This document shows, piece after piece, positions 1 to 6,003 of a DNA stretch of 6,003 nucleotides. This DNA is from Desulfobacula sp. (GTDB lineage Bacteria; Desulfobacterota; Desulfobacteria; Desulfobacterales; Desulfobacteraceae), in NCBI GenBank assembly GCA_011390085.1, contig JAABTB010000152.1, positions 1 through 6,003 of the forward strand. The letters are read 5' to 3'. The translations under genes and the position numbers were made by a program. Every line of letters begins with the position of its first letter. Positions within the stretch are counted from its first letter, which is position 1. The notes under the pieces were generated by a model. It saw nothing but the letters and a program-made list of their open reading frames with translations, searched no databases and was not told where the DNA came from.

Positions 1-2
1 AA

Positions 3-83
3 CTTGTTGTTACCAGAACGGTTGATAGAGGTGTTACAGGATCTGATAAAATTCAAGTTTTGTTCAGATTATTGCAGGCTTAA
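3..83 (+). CDS. possible 3' end of an unidentified rightward gene (partial)
   Basis: Reading frame 3 is open from the window edge to a TAA at 81-83 and encodes 26 residues ending in KIQVLFRLLQA, which could form an amphipathic C-terminal helix. Frame 1 is also open, to a TAA at 136-138, so the frame choice is a judgement. I prefer frame 3 because it ends before the leader of the next gene. The piece is too short to assign a family, and it may not be coding at all. If real, it lies 81 bp upstream of the small zinc-knuckle gene on the same strand and could share a transcript with it. Confidence 0.3.
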   Translation, partial: LVVTRTVDRGVTGSDKIQVLFRLLQA

Positions 84-150
84 AAAACGGGTTGCGTTTG
101 AATTGTGGGTATATTACCTTCACGAGGAATGCTTTTAAACAATCTTATAC

Positions 151-156
151 AAGGAG
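151..156 (+). promoter_or_regulatory. Shine-Dalgarno site setting the start of the small zinc-knuckle gene
   Basis: AAGGAG lies 8 nt upstream of the ATG at 165. It decides the start in favour of 165 over the in-frame ATG at 105, which would add 20 residues running through this site and has no comparable ribosome-binding sequence. Confidence 0.85.
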
Positions 157-164
157 ATTTCATT

Positions 165-431
165 ATGGCTGATAAAAAGCACATCCCTGTCCCAAAAGAT
201 ACCAAAGCGTATATCTGTGCCAATTGCGGGGCTGTTTCATTGGATGCAAACAATATCTGCAAAGTCCAGGGCATGGGAAAGAAAGCAGATTGGTGTGGCG
301 TAAAGGGATCAAAACCACCCAAAAATTGTCATACCAAAGAGCATACCGAAAGATGGCAATGTCGAAATTGCGGGCAGACGTCAGTAAATCCAGCGTTGCT
401 GTGTGAACCTGAGAAATTAGAAATATCCTAA
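165..431 (+). CDS. small protein with two tandem zinc-knuckle repeats, function unknown
   Basis: This is an 88-residue, probably cytoplasmic protein that I cannot place in a named family. It has eight cysteines (18, 21, 32, 44, 55, 66, 69, 80) and histidines at 56 and 60. Residues 18-32 and 66-80 follow the same pattern, CxxCGxxSx6C, so the protein looks like an internal duplication of a half zinc ribbon. Cys44, Cys55 and the two His residues between the copies could complete one or two metal sites. There is no signal peptide or membrane segment, and the N-terminus is Lys-rich (MADKKHIPVPKDTK). Small zinc-ribbon proteins often bind nucleic acid or act as protein adaptors, but nothing here tells which. 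The start at 165 rests on the strong AAGGAG site. The gene converges on the efflux operon across a 98-bp gap. No convincing promoter was found just upstream, so it may be transcribed with a gene to the left. The coding assignment is firm and the function is open. Confidence 0.85.
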   Translation: MADKKHIPVPKDTKAYICANCGAVSLDANNICKVQGMGKKADWCGVKGSKPPKNCHTKEHTERWQCRNCGQTSVNPALLCEPEKLEIS

Positions 432-500
432 TGGTTCTGACCCTGAAATGATAAAAAAATACAGATGTCTCCAAGCCTGACAGCGTTTATAAATTGCGCC

Positions 501-522
501 AAAAGAATCATACCGCCGGTAT
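501..522 (-). terminator. weak candidate terminator of the efflux operon
   Basis: Just past the permease stop codon, 510-522 is a perfect 13-bp palindrome. It can fold as a 5-bp stem (ATACC/GGTAT) with a 3-nt loop. On the minus strand it is followed by GATTCTTTT, a short broken T tract. A cleaner run of seven T on that strand lies further on (459-453), but only a 4-bp stem precedes it. The stem is short for an intrinsic terminator, so this is tentative. I see nothing else in the convergent gap 432-529. Confidence 0.25.
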
Positions 523-529
523 AGGAAAA

Positions 530-3500
530 TCATGACCGGAAATCACCCAGGATGGCATATAGACAGGGAACCGCCACCAGCACCAGGACCGTGGACATCA
601 ACAGGCCGAACACTATGGAGCAGGCCAGGGGTATCAGGACCTGGGCCTGAAGGGACCGTTCCGAAAGCAGGGGGAGCAGGCCTGCAATGGTCGTCACAGA
701 TGTCAGCATGACGGCCCGGAATCTATCCCTGGAGGCGAGTTTGCCGGCTGTAATGATATCTTCGCCCATTGTCGTGTGCTGCTTGATAAATTCAACCAGC
801 AGGATGGAATCATTGACCACGATTCCTGCCAAGGAGACAAATCCCAGGATGCTGGGCATGCAGATATCAAGGCCCATGATGATATGCCCCCAGATCACCC
901 CGATAAAGGCAAAAGGGATGGTCACCATGATCACTAAGGGTTCAATATAGGACTTGAACTGGAAACTCAAGAGGCAGAATACGCCGAAAATCCCGATACT
1001 CAGGGCTTTAAACATCCCGCCCATGGCGGTCTGCATTTCTTTTTCCTGACCCTGGAAATTTATCTTTATTCCTGAGAATTCCTTTTCAAGTTCCGGCAGA
1101 TATCGTTGCCGGGTATCGGAAATAATATCTGCTGCATTGGCAAGCCCGGTATCCACGTTCCCGGTAATGGTGACTGTCCGCTGGTCATCCACCCGTCTGA
1201 TCCCGGCATACCCCCGGGTCTCTTTTATTGAGGCCACAACGTTCAGTGGAACCCGTTCGCCGCTGCTGCCGATCAGGTAGAAATTTTCAAGGTCTGACAG
1301 GCTGTTCCTGTCCGAGCCGGTCATCTTCAGGTTTACCTCATAGGATTCATCCCTGACAATGATTTCTCCGGCAGTTTCACCATAAAATGCAGCCCGGAGT
1401 TGTTTTGACACCATCCGGGCGTCAAAGCCCCGGGCATTGGCCCCTTTTTTAAGCTTGACCTCGATTTCGGGTTTGCCCGGTCTTAAATTGTCATAGAGAT
1501 CAAAGATGCCCTCATAGGCATAAAGCCAGTTGATGAGTTTTGTGGAAGCCAGCTTCAAATCATCCAGATTGTTTCCGGCCAGCCTGATTTCTATGGGAAG
1601 CCCGCCCGGGCCGACGGCCGGCTCTTTATAAGCGATCGCGACGGCATCCGGGATATCCGCGGTGAAGGACCGCCATTTGGCAATAATATCATCCATGGTA
1701 ACCGATCTTGTTTCTGCATTTAACAGATCAAGGGAGACTGTTGCAACATGGGCACCCTGTTCCCCGGCGTCCGCATTGGTGCCGTAGATCACACTGATGT
1801 GCCGGACAATATCGGCGTTTCCCGGTTGAAGCGGGGAAAGAGCCGTATTCATTTCCCGGGCTGCACCGGCAATCCTGTCCACATAGGTTTCGGTCCGTTC
1901 CAGGGGGGTTCCCTGGGGAAAAAGTATCCTGGCCTGCAGAACATCCCCTTCAATATCCGGAAATGCCTGAAGCTTTAACACACCGCCGGCAATCATCGAA
2001 ATGGACCCGATAAAGGCAAAGATTAGCAGCCCGATAAAGAGGTAACGGTAATTTACTGCCGCATCCACCAATTTTCCCAGTAATTTTTCTCTCACCCAGT
2101 CAAGACCGGCTTCAATTTTCTGACGGAACCTGTTTTCAGGCTTTTCCATGGGCAGTTTTGAAAGGGAATGGGACAAATGGTTGGGCAGAATAAAAAATGC
2201 CTCCACAAGACTTACAGACAGGGTCAGGATGAGAATCAAAGGGATCACATACAATACCTTGCCGATATCTCCTGCCATGCTCAAGGCCAGCGCCCCGAAG
2301 ATAAATACGGTTGTCAGAAAGGAAGAAAATACCCCGGCACAAACTTCAACCAAGCCGTCCACTGTGGCCTCAAAGGCTTTTTTCCCCCTGGCCAGGTGGG
2401 CGGCAATATTTTCGGCGATGACAATGGCATCATCCATCAGAAGGCCAAGCCCGATAAGAAGACCCACCATGGACAGCATGTTAATGGAAAGTCCCATAAG
2501 CTTCATGAAAAAAAAGGTCAGAAAAAAACAAACAGGCAATCCCATGGTTACCCAGAAGGAGAATCCAAGGGGAAAAAACAGCCACATGGCAAAAAATACC
2601 AGAATCAGTCCTGAAACCGCGTTTTTGATCAGCATCCAGAGTCTGTCACGGACAATTTTGGATACATTCTGAGTAATATTAAATGACACTCCCGGTGGGG
2701 CTTTTGCCTGCTCCTCCTCAAGAAATGCCGCGATACTGTCCATAATTCTCAAGGCATCCTCGGTTTTGGTCTTGGTAATCTGCAGCAGTCCGGCCCGCTT
2801 GCCGTCAAACAGGATCTTGCGATCATCAGACGTGAACCGGTCAGTAATGGCGGCAATTTCTCCCAGCCGGATTTCATTACCGGTCTTTGCCGCCACCACA
2901 ATCAAATCCTGAAGTTCTTCAAGAGTTTTCCGCTCTTCTGAAAACCGTATCAGGATATCTGCATCGCGGGTTTCCAGGCTGCCGGCCGGAAGGTCCAGGC
3001 TTTGGGCAGCCACGGCCGCCTCAATGTCTGAGACGGAAAGGCCGAGACGCGTCAGGGTATACAGGGGGATTTCAATCCGGTATTCATGATCGGAAAATCC
3101 TGAGACTTCGACCTGGGAAACCAGAGGCAGTTGTTTCAGGCGATCTTTTAAATCTTCACAGAACAGCTTTAAATGCAAATCGCTCATCGGCCCTGTAACG
3201 GCTACAGACACCACGGCATCGGACCGGTTGACCCTTTTGACAATGATATCCTCCACCGGACCGGGGAAATCACTGATGGCGTCGACTTCCGTCTTGATAT
3301 CGTTCAAAAATTCCGTGATATTTCCTTCTTCAACCATTTCCACCACCACCGATGCCTGGTTTTCCATGGCAGTGCTGCGCACTTCATGGATATTGGCCAC
3401 AGAATCTATGGCATCTTCAATCCGCCGCACCACAGACGATTCAACATCTTCAGCGGTTGCTCCGGGATAGATCACGGAGATTTCAACGGCATTGGGTGTA

Positions 3501-3631
3501 AAATCCGGAAAGGTTTCCCGTTTCAGATCTGTTACGGAAATGGCCCCCAGGGCAATAAACAGCATCATCATGAGGTTGGCCGCCGTTGGGTGGGCCGTCA
3601 TATAGGCAATCATCCCTTTAAGAGGATTCAT
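530..3631 (-). CDS. efflux RND transporter permease subunit (AcrB-like)
   Basis: This is a 1033-residue inner-membrane pump of the resistance-nodulation-division superfamily, full length for the family (AcrB is 1049). It should form a trimer that uses proton influx to expel compounds through an adaptor and an outer-membrane channel. The expected two-fold layout is present: TM1 at about 15-35, a periplasmic loop to about 335, TM2-TM6 at about 336-482, TM7 at about 529-550, a second large loop to about 870, and TM8-TM12 at about 871-1026. TM4 keeps the proton-relay aspartates D400 and D401 (GLLMDDAIVIAEN). R970 and T977 match AcrB R971 and T978. The site of AcrB K940-N941 is N940-D941 here (GIVVNDSILLVEF). 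The start is ATG 3631, preceded by GGAGG at 9 nt; an upstream in-frame start would extend into the adaptor gene without support. It begins one base after the adaptor stop, so translation is probably coupled. The substrate is not predictable: drugs, solvents, bile-type compounds or lipids are possible. A heavy-metal CzcA-type role is less likely, because the metal-pump version of the TM4 motif is absent. Confidence 0.95.
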   Translation of the reverse strand: MNPLKGMIAYMTAHPTAANLMMMLFIALGAISVTDLKRETFPDFTPNAVEISVIYPGATAEDVESSVVRRIEDAIDSVANIHEVRSTAMENQASVVVEMVEEGNITEFLNDIKTEVDAISDFPGPVEDIIVKRVNRSDAVVSVAVTGPMSDLHLKLFCEDLKDRLKQLPLVSQVEVSGFSDHEYRIEIPLYTLTRLGLSVSDIEAAVAAQSLDLPAGSLETRDADILIRFSEERKTLEELQDLIVVAAKTGNEIRLGEIAAITDRFTSDDRKILFDGKRAGLLQITKTKTEDALRIMDSIAAFLEEEQAKAPPGVSFNITQNVSKIVRDRLWMLIKNAVSGLILVFFAMWLFFPLGFSFWVTMGLPVCFFLTFFFMKLMGLSINMLSMVGLLIGLGLLMDDAIVIAENIAAHLARGKKAFEATVDGLVEVCAGVFSSFLTTVFIFGALALSMAGDIGKVLYVIPLILILTLSVSLVEAFFILPNHLSHSLSKLPMEKPENRFRQKIEAGLDWVREKLLGKLVDAAVNYRYLFIGLLIFAFIGSISMIAGGVLKLQAFPDIEGDVLQARILFPQGTPLERTETYVDRIAGAAREMNTALSPLQPGNADIVRHISVIYGTNADAGEQGAHVATVSLDLLNAETRSVTMDDIIAKWRSFTADIPDAVAIAYKEPAVGPGGLPIEIRLAGNNLDDLKLASTKLINWLYAYEGIFDLYDNLRPGKPEIEVKLKKGANARGFDARMVSKQLRAAFYGETAGEIIVRDESYEVNLKMTGSDRNSLSDLENFYLIGSSGERVPLNVVASIKETRGYAGIRRVDDQRTVTITGNVDTGLANAADIISDTRQRYLPELEKEFSGIKINFQGQEKEMQTAMGGMFKALSIGIFGVFCLLSFQFKSYIEPLVIMVTIPFAFIGVIWGHIIMGLDICMPSILGFVSLAGIVVNDSILLVEFIKQHTTMGEDIITAGKLASRDRFRAVMLTSVTTIAGLLPLLSERSLQAQVLIPLACSIVFGLLMSTVLVLVAVPCLYAILGDFRS

Positions 3632-3632
3632 T

Positions 3633-4988
3633 TTACAATGCCTCCCCCAAGGCCTGGCGTTTGAGTTCCCGGGCGTCTGTTTCGGATACAACCGGCTTGA
3701 GGCGCATACCGTTTATGGCCGGGACCACATCACTGAGCACCAGGATTTGACCCTGCTCAAGACCCGAGTCAATCACCGCCAGATCCCCTGCATGAAATTT
3801 TACCGTGACAGGCCGGATTTCAAGCCGGTTATCCTGGTTGCAGATAAAAACGCGGCTGTCATGCACCGCGCTTCTGGGGACAACCAGTTGCTGATGGACG
3901 GTCCGGCCCTTGAGCGTCACTTCCACATACATATTGGTCAAAAGCGGCGGTCGTTTGCCCGGAATCACGTTTTCATAGGGATTATCCACAGTGATATAAG
4001 CCGTTAAGGTCCCGGTTTTCAGATCCAGGGATTCACTGGTTCTTGAAAACCAGCCATCCCATTCCACTTCAAGGGATTCATTCACCTTAAGCCTGATCTT
4101 GGCTGTAATGGCCATGGCCCGGCGGATCATGTCCACATCCGGCATATGGGTGATCATTTTCTCGTATTGTTCGGGCATGAGGCTGAGCAGGTTCAAGGGG
4201 GTTAACTGGACCGGGATTTCCGCCCGGTCAACACTTTCGGCTTTTAGCAGAACCATTCCGGCCTGGGCAAACTGGTCCAGTTCGGTGTTCACGGCAGATA
4301 ACCGGCAGTTAAAAGGGGCAAAAATTTCAGTTTTGGCTACAGCCAGTTGCCGCTCACTGACCGTGGATTCCCCGGATTTTTTCTGAGCCAGAAGGGCTTT
4401 CTGCTGGGATGGAATCAGGTCAAGGCTGTTTTGAAGGTTGTTTACCGCGGTTTGGCGTCCCAAAAAATGGGTTTCCTCTTTTTCAAGATCAGACGAGGAA
4501 AGATACCCGTTCCGGAACAGTTCTCTTTTTCTCTCAAGTTCCTGCGAAGCAATGGCAAGGGATTTTTTTTCAGTGTCCAGCAGACGTTCGATGTTCCGGC
4601 GGGACTGCTCCAGCTCCTTGAGTTTTGCATCCACATTCATAAGATCTGCATGGCCTTTTGTTTCAGCGAGGCCATAGGAGGTGGTGTCGATTTTAAGCAG
4701 AAGCTCTCCCTGTTTGATAAAATGTCCTTTTTTCAAGTTCTCATGGACAAATATCACCTTGCCGCTCACTTCAGGAATGGCTTCCCAGGTCCGGTCTGCC
4801 TGTACATATCCATAGGCCAGAACCCTCGGCACAATATCCGTCTTTTCAACACCGATAACCCTTACGGTCTGAACCCGTTCTTTTCCCTCTGTCCGGGCGG
4901 GCTCATTCTTTGACACCTTCATAAAAATCAGCAGGGCAATCCCGCAGAATACGGGGATGATAATCAGAAATTTATTCAAATGTTTCAT
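3633..4988 (-). CDS. RND efflux periplasmic adaptor subunit (HlyD/AcrA-type membrane fusion protein)
   Basis: This is a 451-residue adaptor that bridges the RND permease and an outer-membrane channel in the periplasm. An N-terminal hydrophobic segment (about 7-25) acts as a membrane anchor or uncleaved signal. It has no lipobox, since Phe precedes Cys15. Then follow the first half of the lipoyl-like domain (about 72-101, with SGKVIFVHENLKKGHFIKQG), a charged coiled-coil hairpin (about 112-218), the second lipoyl half (about 219-262), a beta-barrel (about 263-362) and a membrane-proximal domain (about 366-435, with LVVPRSAV). At the hairpin tip R153, L157 and S164 fit RxxxLxxxxxxS, the motif known to dock TolC-type channels (AcrA R128, L132, S139). 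The length is somewhat above AcrA (397). The start is ATG 4988, with a modest AGGA at 11 nt and a run of seven C between. It begins 25 bp after the regulator gene and ends 1 bp before the permease start. A TolC-like partner is expected but not in the window. Confidence 0.93.
   Translation of the reverse strand: MKHLNKFLIIIPVFCGIALLIFMKVSKNEPARTEGKERVQTVRVIGVEKTDIVPRVLAYGYVQADRTWEAIPEVSGKVIFVHENLKKGHFIKQGELLLKIDTTSYGLAETKGHADLMNVDAKLKELEQSRRNIERLLDTEKKSLAIASQELERKRELFRNGYLSSSDLEKEETHFLGRQTAVNNLQNSLDLIPSQQKALLAQKKSGESTVSERQLAVAKTEIFAPFNCRLSAVNTELDQFAQAGMVLLKAESVDRAEIPVQLTPLNLLSLMPEQYEKMITHMPDVDMIRRAMAITAKIRLKVNESLEVEWDGWFSRTSESLDLKTGTLTAYITVDNPYENVIPGKRPPLLTNMYVEVTLKGRTVHQQLVVPRSAVHDSRVFICNQDNRLEIRPVTVKFHAGDLAVIDSGLEQGQILVLSDVVPAINGMRLKPVVSETDARELKRQALGEAL
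3641..3648 (-). promoter_or_regulatory. Shine-Dalgarno site of the permease, inside the adaptor gene
   Basis: On the minus strand GGGGGAGG ends 9 nt before the permease ATG at 3631 and lies within the last codons of the adaptor. It fixes the permease start. Together with the 1-nt gap between adaptor stop and permease start, it suggests translational coupling of the two subunits. Confidence 0.8.
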
Positions 4989-5013
4989 GGGGGGGTTTAT
5001 CCTGTTTATTTTT

Positions 5014-5466
5014 TTAGGTTCCTCTCAGACCAAGCCTGTTCTCCGCATTCTCAATCATATGATCCACATCTTCCAAGACCTGTTTTAACCGGTTCGGGTC
5101 AATACCCTCAACCAGACTATCGTGCCAGCCTTTTAATATTTCGAAAAAATCGGTTTCAATGGCCCTTGCCTTTTGTCCCAGGAAAACCCGTTTAACCCGG
5201 TACTCTTCCGGATCAGGCCTTCGTTCTATCATTCCGGCGGCTTCCAATTTGGCAAGGGCCCGGGCTGTATAGGATTTGTCCACCCGCATTTCCCGGGATA
5301 TTTCATCCTGGCTTAATCCGTCCTTAACAAAAAGCAGGATCAGAAATGCGTAGTCACCGGCTCCAAATCCGAGTTTCTTCATTTCATTGCGGATATGCAT
5401 CATCGACAACCTGAACAGTAAATTGATTCTCCTGCCCACGGCAACGTTCTTAAAGGATTCATACAT
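5014..5466 (-). CDS. MarR-family winged-helix transcriptional regulator
   Basis: This is a 150-residue regulator of normal MarR length, probably acting as a DNA-binding dimer. The winged helix spans about 37-97: LSQDEISREM (51-60) is the first HTH helix, residues about 63-76 (DKSYTARALAKLEAAG) the recognition helix, and about 81-96 the wing with its typical acidic and basic pattern (ERRPDPEEYRVKRVFL). The N-terminal helix and the C-terminal helices (about 100-145) should form the dimer interface, and small ligands commonly bind beside it in this family. I chose ATG 5466 because GAGG lies 8 nt upstream. An in-frame TTG at 5472 is too close to that site. It is the first gene of the efflux operon, 25 bp before the adaptor. 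A 9+9 bp inverted repeat covers its leader, so autorepression of the whole operon is the natural inference, although some MarR proteins activate. The ligand is unknown. Confidence 0.92.
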   Translation of the reverse strand: MYESFKNVAVGRRINLLFRLSMMHIRNEMKKLGFGAGDYAFLILLFVKDGLSQDEISREMRVDKSYTARALAKLEAAGMIERRPDPEEYRVKRVFLGQKARAIETDFFEILKGWHDSLVEGIDPNRLKQVLEDVDHMIENAENRLGLRGT

Positions 5467-5474
5467 GAACAATA

Positions 5475-5478
5475 CCTC
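5475..5478 (-). promoter_or_regulatory. Shine-Dalgarno site of the regulator gene
   Basis: GAGG on the minus strand stands 8 nt before ATG 5466 and only 2 nt before the in-frame TTG at 5472, so it selects the ATG. It abuts and slightly overlaps the operator inverted repeat. Confidence 0.65.
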
Positions 5479-5500
5479 TCGGTTGACAATACAACCGAGA
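5477..5500. promoter_or_regulatory. perfect inverted repeat, probable MarR operator
   Basis: The arms are TCTCGGTTG (5477-5485) and CAACCGAGA (5492-5500), with no mismatch and a 6-bp spacer, giving a 24-bp site with two-fold symmetry. Its right end touches the -10 box on the minus strand and its left end reaches the ribosome-binding site of the regulator gene. A dimer bound here would cover the transcription start. The start expected from the -10 box falls inside the repeat, so a full RNA hairpin is unlikely and the repeat is better read as a DNA-binding site. MarR operators are typically palindromes of this size next to the gene. Confidence 0.75.
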
Positions 5501-5528
5501 TACTACGACCCCTCAGTTTCATTGTCAA
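5500..5528 (-). promoter_or_regulatory. sigma70-type promoter of the regulator-efflux operon
   Basis: On the minus strand a perfect -35 box TTGACA (5528-5523) is followed after exactly 17 nt by TAGTAT (5505-5500), which matches four of six -10 consensus bases. Transcription would start near 5493, giving a leader of about 27 nt before ATG 5466. The strong -35 box and correct spacing suit a promoter that is held down by a repressor bound to the adjoining inverted repeat. Confidence 0.7.
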
Positions 5529-5529
5529 C
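5521..5529. promoter_or_regulatory. possible second regulator contact site over the -35 box
   Basis: ATTGTCAAC here is the exact reverse complement of GTTGACAAT at 5482-5490, part of the operator palindrome. The two 9-mers are separated by 30 bp and flank the promoter spacer and -10 box. This could be an auxiliary half-site for the same regulator. Alternatively it is a coincidence helped by the TTGACA consensus that forms its core. Confidence 0.35.
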
Positions 5530-5606
5530 TGAAAAATTCCATTACAAAATCTGTCCTGAGGCTGACATCAGGCTTGATATCAATATGTTGAGTTTTATGA
5601 TAGGGT

Positions 5607-6002
5607 CTAACCGCTATCTCTTAAGGCATATTGGTCTGAGGCCAGGATCAGGGTCTCTTCCACACACCAGGGGGAATAGAGATGGGGTCGGCAGCGTGTT
5701 TCTTCAAGCCATCGCTTCCAGCCGATCCATTGTACAGCATGGATTTCATCCGGGTTGGGGGTTACGGAACCGCTGCAATAAGCCATATAGATGGGACAGA
5801 TTTCATTTTCCATAATACCGTCTCTTGAAAAACAATATCGGTAGTCAGATACTTTTTTAACAGCAACCGGTTCTATTCCCAGCTCGAACCGCGTTCGGCG
5901 GATCACCGAATCTTCATAGGATTCTCCGGGCAGGGGATGACCGCAGCAGGAATTTGACCAGACCAGGGGCCAGGCTTTTTTTCCTGCAGACCTCTGCTGA
6001 AG
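5607..6002 (-). CDS. idi: isopentenyl-diphosphate delta-isomerase type 1, 5' end outside window
   Basis: The enzyme interconverts isopentenyl diphosphate and dimethylallyl diphosphate in the cytoplasm, supplying both building blocks for isoprenoids such as quinone tails, undecaprenol and carotenoids. The visible 131 residues are the C-terminal part. The open frame continues to the window edge, and the E. coli enzyme (182 residues) suggests about 50 are missing. The pieces line up closely with E. coli Idi: KKAWPLVWSNSCCGHP contains the catalytic Cys (visible residue 20, E. coli C67) and metal-binding His22 (H69). The Nudix-like helix runs GESYEDSVIRRTRFELG, with E40 matching E87. ENE in GIMENEICPIY supplies the two metal-binding Glu (E114 and E116 in E. 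coli), and YSPW carries the conserved Trp (W161). Two of the metal-binding His (H25, H32) would lie beyond the edge. A GTG at 5906 should not be taken as the start, because conserved active-site sequence precedes it. The gene is leftward, ending 140 bp before the regulator gene, which has its own promoter. Confidence 0.93.
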   Translation of the reverse strand, partial: LQQRSAGKKAWPLVWSNSCCGHPLPGESYEDSVIRRTRFELGIEPVAVKKVSDYRYCFSRDGIMENEICPIYMAYCSGSVTPNPDEIHAVQWIGWKRWLEETRCRPHLYSPWCVEETLILASDQYALRDSG

Positions 6003-6003
6003 C

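Noticed and set aside
92..150. Promoter for the small zinc-knuckle gene (TTGCGT or TTGAAT with TATATT)
   Set aside because: The boxes are spaced 6 or 12 nt apart, too close for a sigma70 promoter, and no better pair was found.
163..474. Minus-strand 103-codon open frame over the small zinc-knuckle gene
   Set aside because: The plus-strand gene has a strong SD and a clear repeated cysteine pattern; the minus frame has neither.
2148..2672. Long plus-strand open frames (174 and 148 codons) opposite the permease
   Set aside because: They lie antisense to strongly conserved RND transmembrane sequence, resemble no known proteins, and come from low-complexity lysine-rich translation of the complement of Phe/Leu codons. 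They have no supporting ribosome-binding site.
3173..3664. Plus-strand 163-codon open frame opposite the permease N-terminus
   Set aside because: It is a composition shadow rich in His, Gly and Phe, antisense to the conserved first periplasmic domain, with no start signal.
4563..4570. Run of eight A in the adaptor coding strand as a programmed slippage site
   Set aside because: It encodes Lys codons within an intact full-length frame, and no alternative product or downstream stimulatory structure is apparent. A similar run at 2508-2515 in the permease simply encodes Phe codons.
4347..4913. Plus-strand 188-codon open frame opposite the adaptor
   Set aside because: It is antisense to the adaptor coiled coil and lipoyl regions, with no family resemblance and no ribosome-binding site.
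5483..5509. TTGACA on the plus strand at 5483-5488 as a divergent promoter
   Set aside because: At the right distance there is only CGACCC, not a -10 box, and no rightward gene follows. The hexamer is part of the operator palindrome.
5555..5572. CCTGA...TCAGG as a terminator for the isomerase gene
   Set aside because: The stem is only 5 bp with an 8-nt loop, and no T tract follows directly on the minus strand.
5387..5815. Plus-strand 142-codon open frame spanning the regulator-isomerase gap
   Set aside because: It crosses the promoter and operator and runs antisense into two well-identified genes, with no recognisable protein features.

Overview
The window is about 6 kb of moderately GC-balanced bacterial DNA. 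It is dominated by a leftward operon for an inner-membrane RND efflux system under a MarR-type regulator. An RND pump with a TolC-type adaptor implies a Gram-negative cell with an outer membrane. The protein style is reminiscent of sulfate-reducing Desulfobacterota, but that is an impression from sequence flavour only, with no marker gene to confirm it.

Layout, left to right. Positions 1-83 hold what may be the last codons of a rightward gene entering from outside the window. A small rightward gene (165-431) encodes an 88-residue protein with eight cysteines in two copies of one zinc-knuckle pattern; I do not recognise its family. A 98-bp convergent gap (432-529) separates it from the leftward cluster. 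Reading leftward, that cluster is a MarR-family regulator (5466 to 5014), a periplasmic adaptor (4988 to 3633) and an RND permease (3631 to 530). The gaps are 25 bp and 1 bp, so the three are almost certainly one operon. Upstream of the regulator is a 140-bp gap with a good sigma70-like promoter and a perfect 9+9 bp inverted repeat sitting just downstream of the -10 box. To its right, also leftward and cut by the window edge, is a type 1 isopentenyl-diphosphate isomerase (5607 to 6002).

How it fits together. The regulator probably binds the inverted repeat, represses its own promoter and thereby controls the pump; a small ligand would relieve repression. The adaptor carries the RxxxLxxxxxxS hairpin-tip motif of TolC-docking adaptors, yet no outer-membrane channel gene lies in the window, so the channel should be encoded elsewhere. 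The permease keeps the paired TM4 aspartates but has Asn-Asp where AcrB has Lys-Asn in TM10. The isomerase and the zinc-knuckle protein show no evident functional link to the pump.

I see no mobile element, CRISPR array, tRNA or rRNA. No clearly new multi-gene system is visible. The least explained item is the small duplicated zinc-knuckle protein, and the best-resolved regulatory item is the promoter-operator of the efflux operon.
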